This document shows positions 1 to 8,975 of a DNA stretch of 64,000 bases, one piece after another; position 1 is the first letter of the stretch, and the number at the start of each line of letters is the position of its first letter. Source of the stretch: a virus; the IMG/VR virus record IMGVR_UViG_3300021197_001743, positions 56,039 to 120,038 of that record, one strand, 5' to 3'. The notes under the pieces are model-generated. The model was not told the origin of the DNA. It did no database searches and was given only the letters and a program-made list of their open reading frames with translations. The translations under genes were made by a program, and so were the position numbers.

Positions 1-47
1 ACGCAAAAAAGAACTTCGCAAGCAACGGCGTAGGGAAAATTAAATAA
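1..47 (+). other. possible 3' end of an upstream gene
   Basis: The first bases precede the first complete gene. Two frames stay open from the window edge and close before position 48: one ends at 41-43 after a Lys/Arg-rich stretch, the other at 45-47. Either could be the tail of a gene lying mostly outside the window. The remaining bases up to 78 hold a ribosome binding site (taggag) for the next gene and nothing else recognisable. Confidence 0.3.
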
Positions 48-78
48 AAATACTAGTTATGTAGTAGGAGTTTTTAGC

Positions 79-510
79 ATGGCCTCAAACATTTATACCG
101 CAGGTTTACAAAACGTCGGCTCATATCAAGTATCGGGACAACCATACCTGAGTGGTTCGATAACATCAGATCAAGTAGGATCTGTTTTGTCTTCCTCTTT
201 TTCGTTCCCTTACGTTAGTAAGAAAGTGATAGTAACTAATCATGATGTGTCTAACAACTTGATTGTAAGTTTTGCGCCTTTCTTGTCTAGTGAAGCTGCA
301 ACTTATGGATATACCAATTCAGCGTCTGGTTCTGGAAACTGGTTGTTCTTATCTGCTTCATCAACTATTGAGTTAGATGTTAAGTGCAAACAAGTTTTTG
401 TAGCTCCTGCTGTCAATGCAACCTCTGCATCTTGTACAGTTTACGCAGAGTTAACCAATATAGGCACAAATAAATTATATTCTTTTGATGGCCTCAGGGG
501 GATAAGTTAA
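79..510 (+). CDS. virion surface paralogue 1 (YTxGLQ family)
   Basis: 143 residues. I do not recognise a named family, but the N-terminus (IYTAGLQNVGSYQVSG, residues 5-20) recurs in the next two genes and, more loosely, in the gene at 47078. The C-terminus (ELTNIG...) also recurs in shortened form. The composition is Ser/Thr/Val-rich with alternating hydrophobics, as expected for a beta-sandwich. It sits at the head of a tandem array running into tail-fibre-like genes, so a virion surface, head-decoration or fibre role is inferred. The ATG follows a taggag site at normal spacing. The stop overlaps the start of the next gene by one base (TAATG), suggesting translational coupling. Confidence 0.7.
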   Translation: MASNIYTAGLQNVGSYQVSGQPYLSGSITSDQVGSVLSSSFSFPYVSKKVIVTNHDVSNNLIVSFAPFLSSEAATYGYTNSASGSGNWLFLSASSTIELDVKCKQVFVAPAVNATSASCTVYAELTNIGTNKLYSFDGLRGIS

Positions 511-926
511 TGGCTAACAATATATACACTGCCGGCTTACAAAACGTTGGATCATACCAAGTATCTGGTCGACCATTTATCACCGGTTCCAATATATACT
601 CCAACGAAAATGCTATAGCATCAGGTGATGAGACCTCCGTTAGTTTCCCAGCTGTCACTAAATCTATAACGTTGTGGAATTATTCCGCGGATCCTTTGAG
701 CAAATTACGATTAACATTCGTTGCAACAGGGTCCATCAATAACCATCCAGCAAGTGGCGTTTATTACGAACTAGGACAAAACGAATCCTTAACGTTGTCT
801 TTAAAATGCAAAGAGGTATATCTTTCCGCAGTCAGCGGAGAGGTGTTGTGGAAATTATATGCGAGCTTAACTAGTATAGCTCCGGAAAGGATGTATGCCC
901 TAACTGGTTCTGGTATTAGTGAATAA
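510..926 (+). CDS. virion surface paralogue 2 (YTxGLQ family)
   Basis: 138 residues, clearly paralogous to the preceding gene: the first 25 residues are nearly identical (NNIYTAGLQNVGSYQVSGRPF). The C-terminus, APERMYALTGSGISE, is almost identical to that of the next gene. The middle has diverged, with the conserved KCKEVYLSAV block in place of KCKQVFVAPAV. This gives a mosaic: shared ends and variable centre. A structural role is inferred from composition and neighbourhood only. It starts at the last base of the previous stop codon. Confidence 0.7.
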   Translation: MANNIYTAGLQNVGSYQVSGRPFITGSNIYSNENAIASGDETSVSFPAVTKSITLWNYSADPLSKLRLTFVATGSINNHPASGVYYELGQNESLTLSLKCKEVYLSAVSGEVLWKLYASLTSIAPERMYALTGSGISE

Positions 927-938
927 GGAGGGTACAAC

Positions 939-2117
939 ATGGCTATTTATACAACAGGTCTTCAAAGTGCAGGATCTTACCAAGCTTCCGGACGACCATT
1001 TATTGCCCGTAGGACAGTCTCCAAAGATGGACAAGTAAAGATTGAATTCCCATCAGTAACCAAGAGCATAACCATAAGAATCCCTTCTATATCAAATGCA
1101 GCCGCGAGGATGGAAAAGGTCGCAAGTTCGGATTACTTTTGGTTCACGACCCAAGAAGTCCTTAATAGCAGCCCACAGCTACCAGTTTTCGGGAGCTCAT
1201 CTGCTGGTGCAATTCAGGATTGGACTATTGCCTTGTGGTACAAAGCTGATTCCTCAGGCGGAAACAACAAGCGACTAGTTAACTTATTCGGGACAACATC
1301 CTCGCCGCTTGGGAGGAGAGGAACAATTAGTAATACTAGCAATACGCAATTGACTTTTGAACTATTCGACAACTCAAGCATCTCACTTGGTACCATTACG
1401 AAGACAGGCATTGCCAGTGTTGCTGATTGGAATCATATCTTGCTGACACAAAAAACCGGATCTACACACATGTATGTAAATGGTGTAGCAGGGTCTTCTA
1501 CTGTCAGTCAGATAGGACAAGCGCAAGATATCCGAATCGGATGGAACGGTGGAAACAACCAACCTCTAACGGCTAGTGTCGACGAAATGACTTTTTGGTA
1601 TGATGGCATGGATGCAAACGAGGTTGCCGAATTGTACAATAACGGCGAATGGTTTAACCCGAGAACTCATACAAAAAATTCTGATATTAAATGCTGGTGG
1701 ACCTTCGGCGATCATCATTTGGATGTATTGGGTTCCCCTGCCACAACAGGCACAGTCAAGCTAGACATCATTTATGATGTAATTGATGACACCGAAGAGA
1801 ATCTAAACCTGACGAGATATTTGGATGCCGTAGATCAGAATTACGCAACAACAACAGGGCCATTCACGAACGATTCCATTGGAAAATTGAGAATGCATCT
1901 GCTAAGCACAGGTTCTGCGAGCGGCGCTAATATATATGCCAACAAGCATTATTACGAACTTGGTGGATACAACTCGTCTATTAAATTACCAATGAAAACA
2001 AAAGAAATTTACTTATCTGCTGTTGACGCCGCTGTTACTTTTGAGATTATTGCTGAATTAACTCACATAGCACCTGAGAGAATGTATGCTTTAACGGGCT
2101 CGGGGATCGATGAATAA
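939..2117 (+). CDS. virion surface paralogue 3 with inserted LamG-like domain
   Basis: 392 residues. The N-terminal 23 residues (AIYTTGLQSAGSYQASGRPF) and the C-terminal region (MKTKEIYLSAV...APERMYALTGSGIDE) match the 138-residue paralogue upstream. Between them lie about 250 extra residues. Roughly residues 90-250 look like a LamG/concanavalin-A-like jelly roll: an opening DWTIALWYKAD strand, a central WNHILLTQKTGSTHMYVNG block and a closing SVDEMTFWYDGMDANEVAELYNNG, the usual LamG landmarks. Such domains bind glycans, so a receptor- or host-surface-binding role is inferred. A strong site (aaggaggg) precedes the ATG. It ends with a TAATG overlap into the fibre gene. Confidence 0.75.
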   Translation: MAIYTTGLQSAGSYQASGRPFIARRTVSKDGQVKIEFPSVTKSITIRIPSISNAAARMEKVASSDYFWFTTQEVLNSSPQLPVFGSSSAGAIQDWTIALWYKADSSGGNNKRLVNLFGTTSSPLGRRGTISNTSNTQLTFELFDNSSISLGTITKTGIASVADWNHILLTQKTGSTHMYVNGVAGSSTVSQIGQAQDIRIGWNGGNNQPLTASVDEMTFWYDGMDANEVAELYNNGEWFNPRTHTKNSDIKCWWTFGDHHLDVLGSPATTGTVKLDIIYDVIDDTEENLNLTRYLDAVDQNYATTTGPFTNDSIGKLRMHLLSTGSASGANIYANKHYYELGGYNSSIKLPMKTKEIYLSAVDAAVTFEIIAELTHIAPERMYALTGSGIDE

Positions 2118-4498
2118 TGGCAGAATTTGGATGGGCATATGTTGCTGGAGCGCTGGCGGGTGGAGTCTCTGGCTCTGTTCAGACAGCTACTCCGAGAATG
2201 GCACTAACGGGTAGTGATCGTTTAGTATTTGATCATAACACTGATGTGTTAAATCTTTCCGGATCGTTGTACGTCTCTGGTAGTATCACTGCAAACCAAT
2301 ATAACGTTAATGTTATTAATGAAACAGTCACAAACTTAAGTGCCTCAGGTAATACGAGATTTGGAGACACTACTGACGACAGCCATATCTTTACTGGGAG
2401 CCTGTCGATTTCATCCTCAGCTAATCCAATTCAACTCTATGGCTTACAAACGCTTCCTGCATCAAGCTCCGCTCACTTCCTCGCTCTTGATTCCAGCAAC
2501 AATGTTGTTATAACGTCTTCTTTGCCTATTGATGATTATTCGAATGCTGGAGACAACAGGATCATAACAAGTAAACACTCCACCGGTATACAGGGAGAAA
2601 ACAATTTAACATTCAATGGAACAACTTTAAACCTCGCAGGTCACCTCACAGCAAGTGGAATGGTGTCGTCGTCGTTTGGGTATTTTGATGAAATTACTGG
2701 AAGTCGTGGGAGATTCTATTCATTGTCTGTTGGGACAGCGTCAGTTAATATAACCGGCCAAGGCATCACCGGAGCTCAGCTTATTACATCTGACTTCTTG
2801 GCTGGAACTCTCAACACTAGCATTCAAAACAACATTACATCTGTCGGTCCATTAAGTCAATTAACGGTGGCCGGCAATGCTTCTTTTGATACCGATACCT
2901 TATACATTGATTCAGAGGTCAACAGAATCGGCATAGGGACACAAATCCCGACAACGCCCTTAGAAGTCTTCAACAGCAACACACAATTAAGACTAACTAA
3001 TTCGAAATATGTCTTCGGCATCTCGGAGGCGAAACATACAGATCTCTTAACTAACAACCAAGGAGACCTAGTTATAACACCGTCAAGTGGTAAATTAGGC
3101 ATAGGAACCGCTTCACCGACTGCTAACCTAGATGTAATAGGGGATGCGAGAATAACAGGTGATTTGACCATCTCTGGGACACTTAAAGCACAAACAACAG
3201 ATTTTGTTGTCTCAGCTGATACAATGACTCTCGGCGATGAGATAACAGATACCGTCATAATTAATGCCGGAACAATCACGGCAACCAACGGGCTCAACTT
3301 TAATTCAGGTAAATTTGTTCTTGGCTCTGACGGCAACGTTGGAATAGGAACGAGCAATGCTGGTAGCCCTTTAGAGGTTAACTCTGGGCTTGCTCAAATA
3401 GCAATTGCAGACAATCCGGCAAACGCTGTTAAGTTTAAGGCCGAGGAAAGCGGAGATTTCCGCATACTTGTTGCTGGAGATGATACGACATTAGAGTCTC
3501 ACTTGACTATCTCCGGCAATTTAAATGCCGGGCTGGACAGCAATAGTGTTTCAAACATTAGTGGGACATTAAATGTTCTTACTAGGATTACTACTCCAGT
3601 GCTATCCGCTGATACTCTTACAGATGGACATGGGAGCCTATCTTCTGGTTCAATAAGTGGGTTCGATACAATCTCCGCAACCAGCATCATAGGAACCCTC
3701 ACAACACCATCACAAGGCAATATAACTTCTTTGGGCACCCTTACTACTTTAAATGTCTCCGGAGACCTTGACGTTGATTCTGGCACCCTTCACGTTGACT
3801 CTGGCGCCGACCGAGTTGGTATTCGAAAAACAAATCCCCAAAGAACGCTCGAGGTTAAAGATACCGAGAAGCAATTACGCTTAACATATTCTGATTATGT
3901 ATTCGGAATATCAGCTGACGTCAACACTGACATAGGAGTGAACTCAAGCGGATACTTGTCCATAGTACCATCCGGAGCGAGAGTTGGGATTGCAACAGAT
4001 AATCCAACTAAAACTCTGGAGGTCAATGGAGACGGACAGTTCAATGGAGATGTACATGTAAGCGGTACTCTATTTGCTGAACAAGTAAAAGTAACCCTAA
4101 CAGAGGTACAAGTAGTTCACCTCTCTTCAACCGGATCTACATCATTTGGTGATACCTCGGACGATATCCACACGTTTAAAGGTACAGTTGTGTATACCGG
4201 AGGGGTAGTTTATAATAGAAAGTCAATCTCGAGCAACTACTCCATGACCTCTGAGGACTATCTAATAGGAATTAGAGCAAATCAAAACACCACAATTACA
4301 TTGCCATCGGCTTCATCTCTACTAGAGGGGCAATCATTTATAATCAAGGACGAACTAGGAACAGCCTTAGAACAGTCTTTAATAGTACAAGCTTCTCCCG
4401 GCGATACTATTGATGGTCTCGCTAGTATTACTATTCCTAGCCCGCACACATCTTTTAATTTATATACCGACGGATCGGGCGCTTTCTTCATTTTATAA
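2117..4498 (+). CDS. tail fibre-like protein
   Basis: 793 residues, rich in Ser, Thr, Gly, Asn and Asp. It is built of loosely repeated beta units: several copies of a VGIGTxxPxxxLEV-type element (near residues 270, 330, 410 and 620) and of xLxVSGxL/xLTISGxL elements, a pattern frequent in long trimeric phage fibres and adhesins. The N-terminus (MAEFGWAYVAGALAGG) is hydrophobic and could be the attachment end. The last 100 residues (ITLPSAS...VQASPGDTIDG...) resemble the C-terminal domain seen in several phage fibres that ends a triple beta-helix. No chaperone or enzymatic motif is visible. It likely acts in adsorption. Overlap with the upstream gene suggests a co-translated surface-protein set. 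Confidence 0.7.
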   Translation: MAEFGWAYVAGALAGGVSGSVQTATPRMALTGSDRLVFDHNTDVLNLSGSLYVSGSITANQYNVNVINETVTNLSASGNTRFGDTTDDSHIFTGSLSISSSANPIQLYGLQTLPASSSAHFLALDSSNNVVITSSLPIDDYSNAGDNRIITSKHSTGIQGENNLTFNGTTLNLAGHLTASGMVSSSFGYFDEITGSRGRFYSLSVGTASVNITGQGITGAQLITSDFLAGTLNTSIQNNITSVGPLSQLTVAGNASFDTDTLYIDSEVNRIGIGTQIPTTPLEVFNSNTQLRLTNSKYVFGISEAKHTDLLTNNQGDLVITPSSGKLGIGTASPTANLDVIGDARITGDLTISGTLKAQTTDFVVSADTMTLGDEITDTVIINAGTITATNGLNFNSGKFVLGSDGNVGIGTSNAGSPLEVNSGLAQIAIADNPANAVKFKAEESGDFRILVAGDDTTLESHLTISGNLNAGLDSNSVSNISGTLNVLTRITTPVLSADTLTDGHGSLSSGSISGFDTISATSIIGTLTTPSQGNITSLGTLTTLNVSGDLDVDSGTLHVDSGADRVGIRKTNPQRTLEVKDTEKQLRLTYSDYVFGISADVNTDIGVNSSGYLSIVPSGARVGIATDNPTKTLEVNGDGQFNGDVHVSGTLFAEQVKVTLTEVQVVHLSSTGSTSFGDTSDDIHTFKGTVVYTGGVVYNRKSISSNYSMTSEDYLIGIRANQNTTITLPSASSLLEGQSFIIKDELGTALEQSLIVQASPGDTIDGLASITIPSPHTSFNLYTDGSGAFFIL

Positions 4499-4616
4499 TT
4501 TGTGATTTGTCTATAGTTCCCGTGTATAGGGAAACAAAAAAAAATGCAACGTATAGAGCTTCATTTCTAATCTTGCTGTTTTTCTTTTGCTTTTTCTGAA
4601 TTTGGCCCATAGTTAT

Positions 4617-4674
4617 GAGTGCGAATGGACTGAGGTTTCGAACCTTTGTGCTGTTCGCATGTACACACGTACAT
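4617..4674 (+). promoter_or_regulatory. structured 5' leader of the repeat fibre gene
   Basis: The 211-base gap between the fibre gene and the repeat fibre holds several inverted repeats. GTGCGAA (4619-4625) pairs with TTCGCAT (4654-4660), enclosing AGGTT-TCG-AACCT (4633-4645). Next to it ATGTAC-ACAC-GTACAT (4659-4674) forms a 6-bp stem with a 4-base loop. Further upstream, TTCCC and GGGAA near 4517-4533 could form another stem, but an A-run rather than a T-run follows it. The compact folds end 35 bases before the start codon. This looks like a stabilising or regulatory leader for a highly expressed mRNA; function is inference. Confidence 0.45.
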
Positions 4675-4709
4675 TTAAAACATAAAATTATTTCGTGGAG
4701 GAAATATAT

Positions 4710-7574
4710 ATGTCTAAATTATTTATTGGAAAAACCAAGCTTGATTCTCAAGCAAAAGGTTTTGATATGGCGGATATGGACGGTGAGCTCAATCTTGATC
4801 CATCTAAAATTACCGCTGATAAGGTTCTTGGCGCTGGTGAGCAACCGGCTGAAAATGGCCACAAGCTAGTTAAAGAAGGTGCTCTTGAAGATGAGAAATC
4901 TCGTGCTCTTGCTGCCGAAGCTGCTATTCAAGCAGATGTTGACCAAAATGAAGCTGATGCTGATGCTGCAATCGCTGCACTTCAAGCTGACGTAGATCAA
5001 AATGAATCTGATGCTGATGCTGGTCTTGCTGCAGCAGGTGTTGCTCGTGCAGCAATTCAAGCAGATGTTGATCAAAATGAAGCTGATGCTGATGCTGCTA
5101 TGGCTGCTGAGATTGCTCGTGCTTCTGCTGCTGAAGCTGCCATTCAAGCTGACGTAGATCAGAATGAATCTGATGCTGACGCATCTTTCGTGGCTGCTAC
5201 TGCAGATCGCGCTGCTGTTCGTTCTGAATTTGCTGCTGCTGATTTGGCTGCTAAAACTGCATATGAAGCTGCTGACGCTGCAATCATTGCAACTGCTGAC
5301 GCTCTTGCTACCACAGTAACTAACAACGCTGCTGCTGACTTGGCTGCTCGTGCAACAATTCAAGCTGATGTTGATGCAAATGAAGCTGCTGCTTTAGCTG
5401 CTCGCACTGCTATTCAATCTGATGTAGATGCTAACGAAGCTGCTGCACTTGCTGGTCGTAATCTTCTTGGTGATGCTATCGATGCTGAAGAGACTCGTGC
5501 TCTTGCTGCTGAAGGTGCTATTCAAGCTGATGTAGATGCTAATGAAGCTGCTGCACTTGCTGGTCGTAATGCTATTCAAGCTGACGTTGACCAAAACGAA
5601 GCTGATGCTGATGCATCTTTCGCTGCTATGGATGTTGCATACAAAGCTGCTGATGCTGCAATCATTGTAACTGCTGACGCTCTTGCTGCTACAGTATCTG
5701 CTATGGACACTGCGTACAAAGCTGCTGATACTGCTGCTGCTACAGATCGTGCTGCTGTTCGTTCTGAATTCGCTGCTGCTGACACTGCTTTGGAATTATC
5801 CTTATTGGGTGATTGTGCTGCTGATTATGACACTCTTGGTAAACTTGAAGACAAAATTCAAGTTGAAGAAGGTCGTGTTGATGCTATCTTGCTTGCTGCT
5901 GATGCAGACAAAGATTCATTCGCAGAAATCGTAACTTTGATCAACTCTGTTGACACTGAAAACGACAATGCACTTGCTGCTGTTATTTCAGATCTTAATA
6001 CTGAAATCGCTGCAACTAATGCAGACATTTCTGCTGCTGCTACAGATCGTGCTGCTGTTCGTTCTGAATTTGCTGCTGCTGATGCTGCTTTAGAATTGGC
6101 TGTTCGTAAAGGTTCTAACGGTGTTTCTTTCGCTGGTTCAATGGCTGATCTTGATGATGCTATTATAGCTGCTGATGATGCTCGTGTTGCTGGTGATGCT
6201 GCTGAGCAAGCTCGCGCTTTAGCTGCTGAAGCTGCTATCCAAGCTGATGTAGATCAAAATGAAGCTGATGCTGACGCATCTTTCGCTGCTATGGATCTTG
6301 CATACAAAGCTGCTGACACTGCAATCATTGCAACTGCTGACGCTCTTGCTGCTTCTTTGGCTACTGAAATCACTAATCGTGCTGCTGACGTTGACGCAGA
6401 AGAAGCTCGTGCTTTAGCTGCTGAAGCTGCTATTCAAGCTGATGTAGATCAAAATGAATCTGATGCTGATGCATCTTTCGCTGCTGCTGGTGTTGCTCGT
6501 GCAGCAATTCAATCAGATGTTGATGCTAACGAAGCTGCTGCTTTGGCTGGCCGTATTGCTATTCAAGCAGACGTTGATGCAAATGAAGCTGCTGCTTTAG
6601 CTGCTCGCACTGCTATCCAAGCAGACGTTGATCAAAATGAAGCTGATGCTGATGCATCTTTCACAGCTGCTGGTGTTGCTCGTGCAGCAATTCAAGCAGA
6701 CGTTGATGCAAATGAAGCTGCTGCTTTAGCTGCTCGTAATCTTCTTGGTGATGCTCTAGATGCAGAAGAGACTCGTGCTCTTGCAGCTGAAGCTGCTATC
6801 CAAGCAGACGTTGATCAAAATGAAGCTGATGCTGACGCATCTTTCGCTGCTATGGATCTTGCATACAAAGCTGCTGACACTGCAATCATTGCAACTGCTG
6901 ATGCTCTTGCTGCTTCTTTAGCTACTGAGATCACTAATCGTGTTGCTGATGTTGATGCTGAAGAAGCTCGCGCTCTTGCTGCTGAAGCTGTGATTCAAGC
7001 TGATGTAAATGGTAAAGATGCTGCTCAAACTGCTGCTCTTGCTGCAGAAGCTACTACTGCTCGTGCTGCTGAAGTTGCTAACGCTGCTGCTGCTGCGGCT
7101 GCTCAAGCTACTGCTGACGCAATCGTTGCTGGTTCTGGTGTATCTCTAGATACTCTTATCGAGATCGTTGCTGCTTATGAATTGGCTGATACTTCAATCA
7201 CTTCTTCTATCACTGCTCTTCAAGCTGATGTAGATGCAAACGAATTGGCTTCTGATAATGCTGAAACTGCTCTTGCAGCTAGCATTGATGATCTTGAAGC
7301 TGGTATGTTGCAATTTGCTTACTTGACTGAAGCTGATCACGCATCTACTCTTGCTAAGCCATATGTTGTTATCAACTCTGGTCTAGCAGGTAGAATGTAT
7401 GTTCTTGCTGGTACAGCGGAAATGATGCAAAATGTTAAGAATGCTTCTGCTCTTTCTATCGATATCGATGCTCCAGCTGGTTGTACATTCGAAAACGGTT
7501 CTGCTGTTCTTACAATGCACGAAGGTACTTCTGCAATGTTCGTTCTTTACGGTTCAACTGTTTATGTATACTAA
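4710..7574 (+). CDS. Ala/Asp-rich repeat tail fibre-like protein
   Basis: 954 residues from the ATG at 4710, chosen because GGAGGAA (4697-4703) lies just upstream; a GTG at 4695 would overlap that site. After a 70-residue head (SKLFIGKTKLDSQAKGFD...), the protein is built of about 17 copies of a unit like AIQADVDQNEADADA, interspersed with related Ala-rich segments (FAAMDLAYKAADTAIIATADALA; RAAVRSEFAAAD). The heptad-like spacing predicts a long alpha-helical coiled-coil rod. The final 110 residues lose the repeat and look globular and beta-rich. Codons are strongly biased to GCT/GCA, GAT and CGT, as in the capsid gene, suggesting high expression. A long tail fibre, whisker or head fibre is the best inference. 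A terminator follows directly. Confidence 0.7.
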   Translation: MSKLFIGKTKLDSQAKGFDMADMDGELNLDPSKITADKVLGAGEQPAENGHKLVKEGALEDEKSRALAAEAAIQADVDQNEADADAAIAALQADVDQNESDADAGLAAAGVARAAIQADVDQNEADADAAMAAEIARASAAEAAIQADVDQNESDADASFVAATADRAAVRSEFAAADLAAKTAYEAADAAIIATADALATTVTNNAAADLAARATIQADVDANEAAALAARTAIQSDVDANEAAALAGRNLLGDAIDAEETRALAAEGAIQADVDANEAAALAGRNAIQADVDQNEADADASFAAMDVAYKAADAAIIVTADALAATVSAMDTAYKAADTAAATDRAAVRSEFAAADTALELSLLGDCAADYDTLGKLEDKIQVEEGRVDAILLAADADKDSFAEIVTLINSVDTENDNALAAVISDLNTEIAATNADISAAATDRAAVRSEFAAADAALELAVRKGSNGVSFAGSMADLDDAIIAADDARVAGDAAEQARALAAEAAIQADVDQNEADADASFAAMDLAYKAADTAIIATADALAASLATEITNRAADVDAEEARALAAEAAIQADVDQNESDADASFAAAGVARAAIQSDVDANEAAALAGRIAIQADVDANEAAALAARTAIQADVDQNEADADASFTAAGVARAAIQADVDANEAAALAARNLLGDALDAEETRALAAEAAIQADVDQNEADADASFAAMDLAYKAADTAIIATADALAASLATEITNRVADVDAEEARALAAEAVIQADVNGKDAAQTAALAAEATTARAAEVANAAAAAAAQATADAIVAGSGVSLDTLIEIVAAYELADTSITSSITALQADVDANELASDNAETALAASIDDLEAGMLQFAYLTEADHASTLAKPYVVINSGLAGRMYVLAGTAEMMQNVKNASALSIDIDAPAGCTFENGSAVLTMHEGTSAMFVLYGSTVYVY
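4922..7254 (+). repeat. about 17 coding repeats of an AIQADVDQNE unit
   Basis: Within the repeat fibre gene, a unit beginning A-I-Q-A/S-D-V-D-Q/A-N-E recurs about 17 times by eye, followed by either A/S-DADA or AAALA. The copies are near-identical in protein but vary at third codon positions, so they are older duplications or are kept apart by codon change. Larger blocks of roughly 65 residues (DADASFAAMDLAYKAAD... to RALAAEA) are also duplicated near 6270 and 6830. Such tracts readily change copy number by recombination. Confidence 0.85.
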
Positions 7575-7616
7575 TCACTAGTTGATTTTTATATCAGTAT
7601 TCACAATACTATTCTT

Positions 7617-7650
7617 GGCCTCGGGGTTTTCCCCGAGGTCATTTTTATTT
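7617..7650 (+). terminator. rho-independent terminator after the repeat fibre gene
   Basis: GGCCTCGGGG (7617-7626), a TTTT loop, then CCCCGAGGTC (7631-7640) form a 10-bp stem with one G-U pair, followed by ATTTTTATTT. It lies 43 bases after the fibre stop codon. Confidence 0.9.
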
Positions 7651-7708
7651 AATGCCTCTAGTGAAGAGCACTATTCAAAATTGGATTTTACCTTTTCTTA
7701 ATAAGAGC

Positions 7709-7721
7709 ACTATTTATAAAG
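7709..7721 (+). promoter_or_regulatory. candidate late promoter element
   Basis: ACTATTTATAAAG, 29 bases before the scaffold start codon. Close relatives (ACTATTTAwwAAAG) sit in front of other virion genes at 10821, 13936, 13947 and 18924. The central TATAAA core recalls T4 late promoters (TATAAATA), but the assignment is inference. Confidence 0.45.
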
Positions 7722-7749
7722 AATAAAAGTATTTCTAGGAGATGAATGA

Positions 7750-8952
7750 ATGTCGAGCATGTTAGAACAAGCCATCATCGATGCAGCCGCATTACGAGAG
7801 GCAGCATTAAAGAACGCCGAACAATCGCTAATTGAAAAATATGCGCCACAAATCAAAGAGGCTGTTGAGGCCATGCTCGAAAATGAAGAATCTCCTCGGA
7901 TGAAATACGAAGGAAGATTAGTCAGTGTTGTTCACGAGGCAGATGATCAAGGCAACGTTACAGTATCAGAAGCAGATGGAAAAGCTTTTGTCGTTAACGA
8001 AGCAGACCTCTCAGAGGCCACAGCAGATGATATATTACAAGAAGAAGAGCTAGCTATGGATATGGGTGCTGCCGATGCTGGAATGTCTCCTGAGGGCAAT
8101 ATTGAAGCTCCATTCGCTGGTAATCCAACTATGCCAGAGGATCAAACTGTTGAACTATCAGTAGACGTTGAGAAAATGGAAAATGATATCACCATCGACC
8201 TCAAGCAATTAGAAAAAGAACTAGAAGGTATTGACATGCCAGAAGACAATATGTTCTCCATAGGCGATGATGTTGCTCCAGAAGTTGAAGCTGAAGAAAC
8301 AAGTGCAGATGATCTACTAGCTGGAGATACTGAAGCTCCTGCAGAGGAAGAGGAAGACCTGCAACTTCAAGAACTACTAAACATGCTCGAAGAAAGCGGA
8401 ATCATTGAAGAAGAATTGGAGGTCGATATGTCAGAACAAAAGGACGGGACCTTCCGTACAGATGAGGGAACGCTAGAGTATTATAGTGATATGCAGGAAG
8501 CTGCAGACGAACACAATTCCGAGGAAGATGAAGAGGAAGATGAAAAATCTGTTCAACTTCAGGAAACAATCGATTTAATTAAGGCTCAAAATGAAAAACT
8601 TGAGTCTGTCGTTCATAAACTGAATGACAAATTAGAAGAGACTTTGCTTTCAAACGCAAAGCTTCTCTATCAAAACCGCACATTGGCAGATGCCTCCTTG
8701 AATGAGCGACAAAAGTCAAAAATTGTCGAAGCCATCTCTAAAGCGGAGTCTCCGAAAGAGGCCAAACAACTTCACGAAACACTAACAACGACAGTGGGAT
8801 CTCAAACTAAAAGAGGTCCACAATCACTGAGCGAATCTGTTAACAATCGATCGAATTTGTCTGGAATTATCAATCGTAGACAAAACTTAAACGAAAGCAA
8901 GACTGATGGATCTTTTATTGATAAGATGCAGAAGCTTGCAGGCATTAAATAA
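7750..8952 (+). CDS. prohead core scaffolding protein (gp22-like)
   Basis: 400 residues immediately upstream of the major capsid gene, the position of gene 22 in T4. It is very acidic and highly charged, with a helical N-terminus (LEQAIIDAAALREAALKNAEQSLIEKY), long Glu/Asp-rich segments (about residues 95-275), a coiled-coil stretch (residues 275-325, LQETIDLIKAQNEKLESVVHKLNDKL) and a basic/polar tail ending in FIDKMQKLAGIK. That tail resembles the capsid-interacting C-terminus of scaffold proteins. The role, forming the internal prohead core around which gp23 assembles before proteolysis, follows from the family and position. A site aggag precedes the ATG. No protease motif was seen. Confidence 0.75.
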   Translation: MSSMLEQAIIDAAALREAALKNAEQSLIEKYAPQIKEAVEAMLENEESPRMKYEGRLVSVVHEADDQGNVTVSEADGKAFVVNEADLSEATADDILQEEELAMDMGAADAGMSPEGNIEAPFAGNPTMPEDQTVELSVDVEKMENDITIDLKQLEKELEGIDMPEDNMFSIGDDVAPEVEAEETSADDLLAGDTEAPAEEEEDLQLQELLNMLEESGIIEEELEVDMSEQKDGTFRTDEGTLEYYSDMQEAADEHNSEEDEEEDEKSVQLQETIDLIKAQNEKLESVVHKLNDKLEETLLSNAKLLYQNRTLADASLNERQKSKIVEAISKAESPKEAKQLHETLTTTVGSQTKRGPQSLSESVNNRSNLSGIINRRQNLNESKTDGSFIDKMQKLAGIK

Positions 8953-8975
8953 CAATATATAAGGAGGTTAATCTA

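Noticed and set aside
4517-4545. TTCCC/GGGAA hairpin after the fibre gene as a rho-independent terminator
   Set aside because: The stem is weak and is followed by A residues on the + strand; on the minus strand the T-run precedes the stem instead of following it.
4619-4660. Possible degenerate tRNA (GGTTTCGAACC looks like a T-loop)
   Set aside because: No acceptor or anticodon arm can be formed with correct lengths; the folds are simple nested hairpins.
4866-7106. Long open frames on the minus strand across the Ala/Asp repeat fibre gene
   Set aside because: They are mirror readings of the GCT/GAT-rich repeats (Ser/Ala-rich translations), lack ribosome sites, and vanish outside the repeat.
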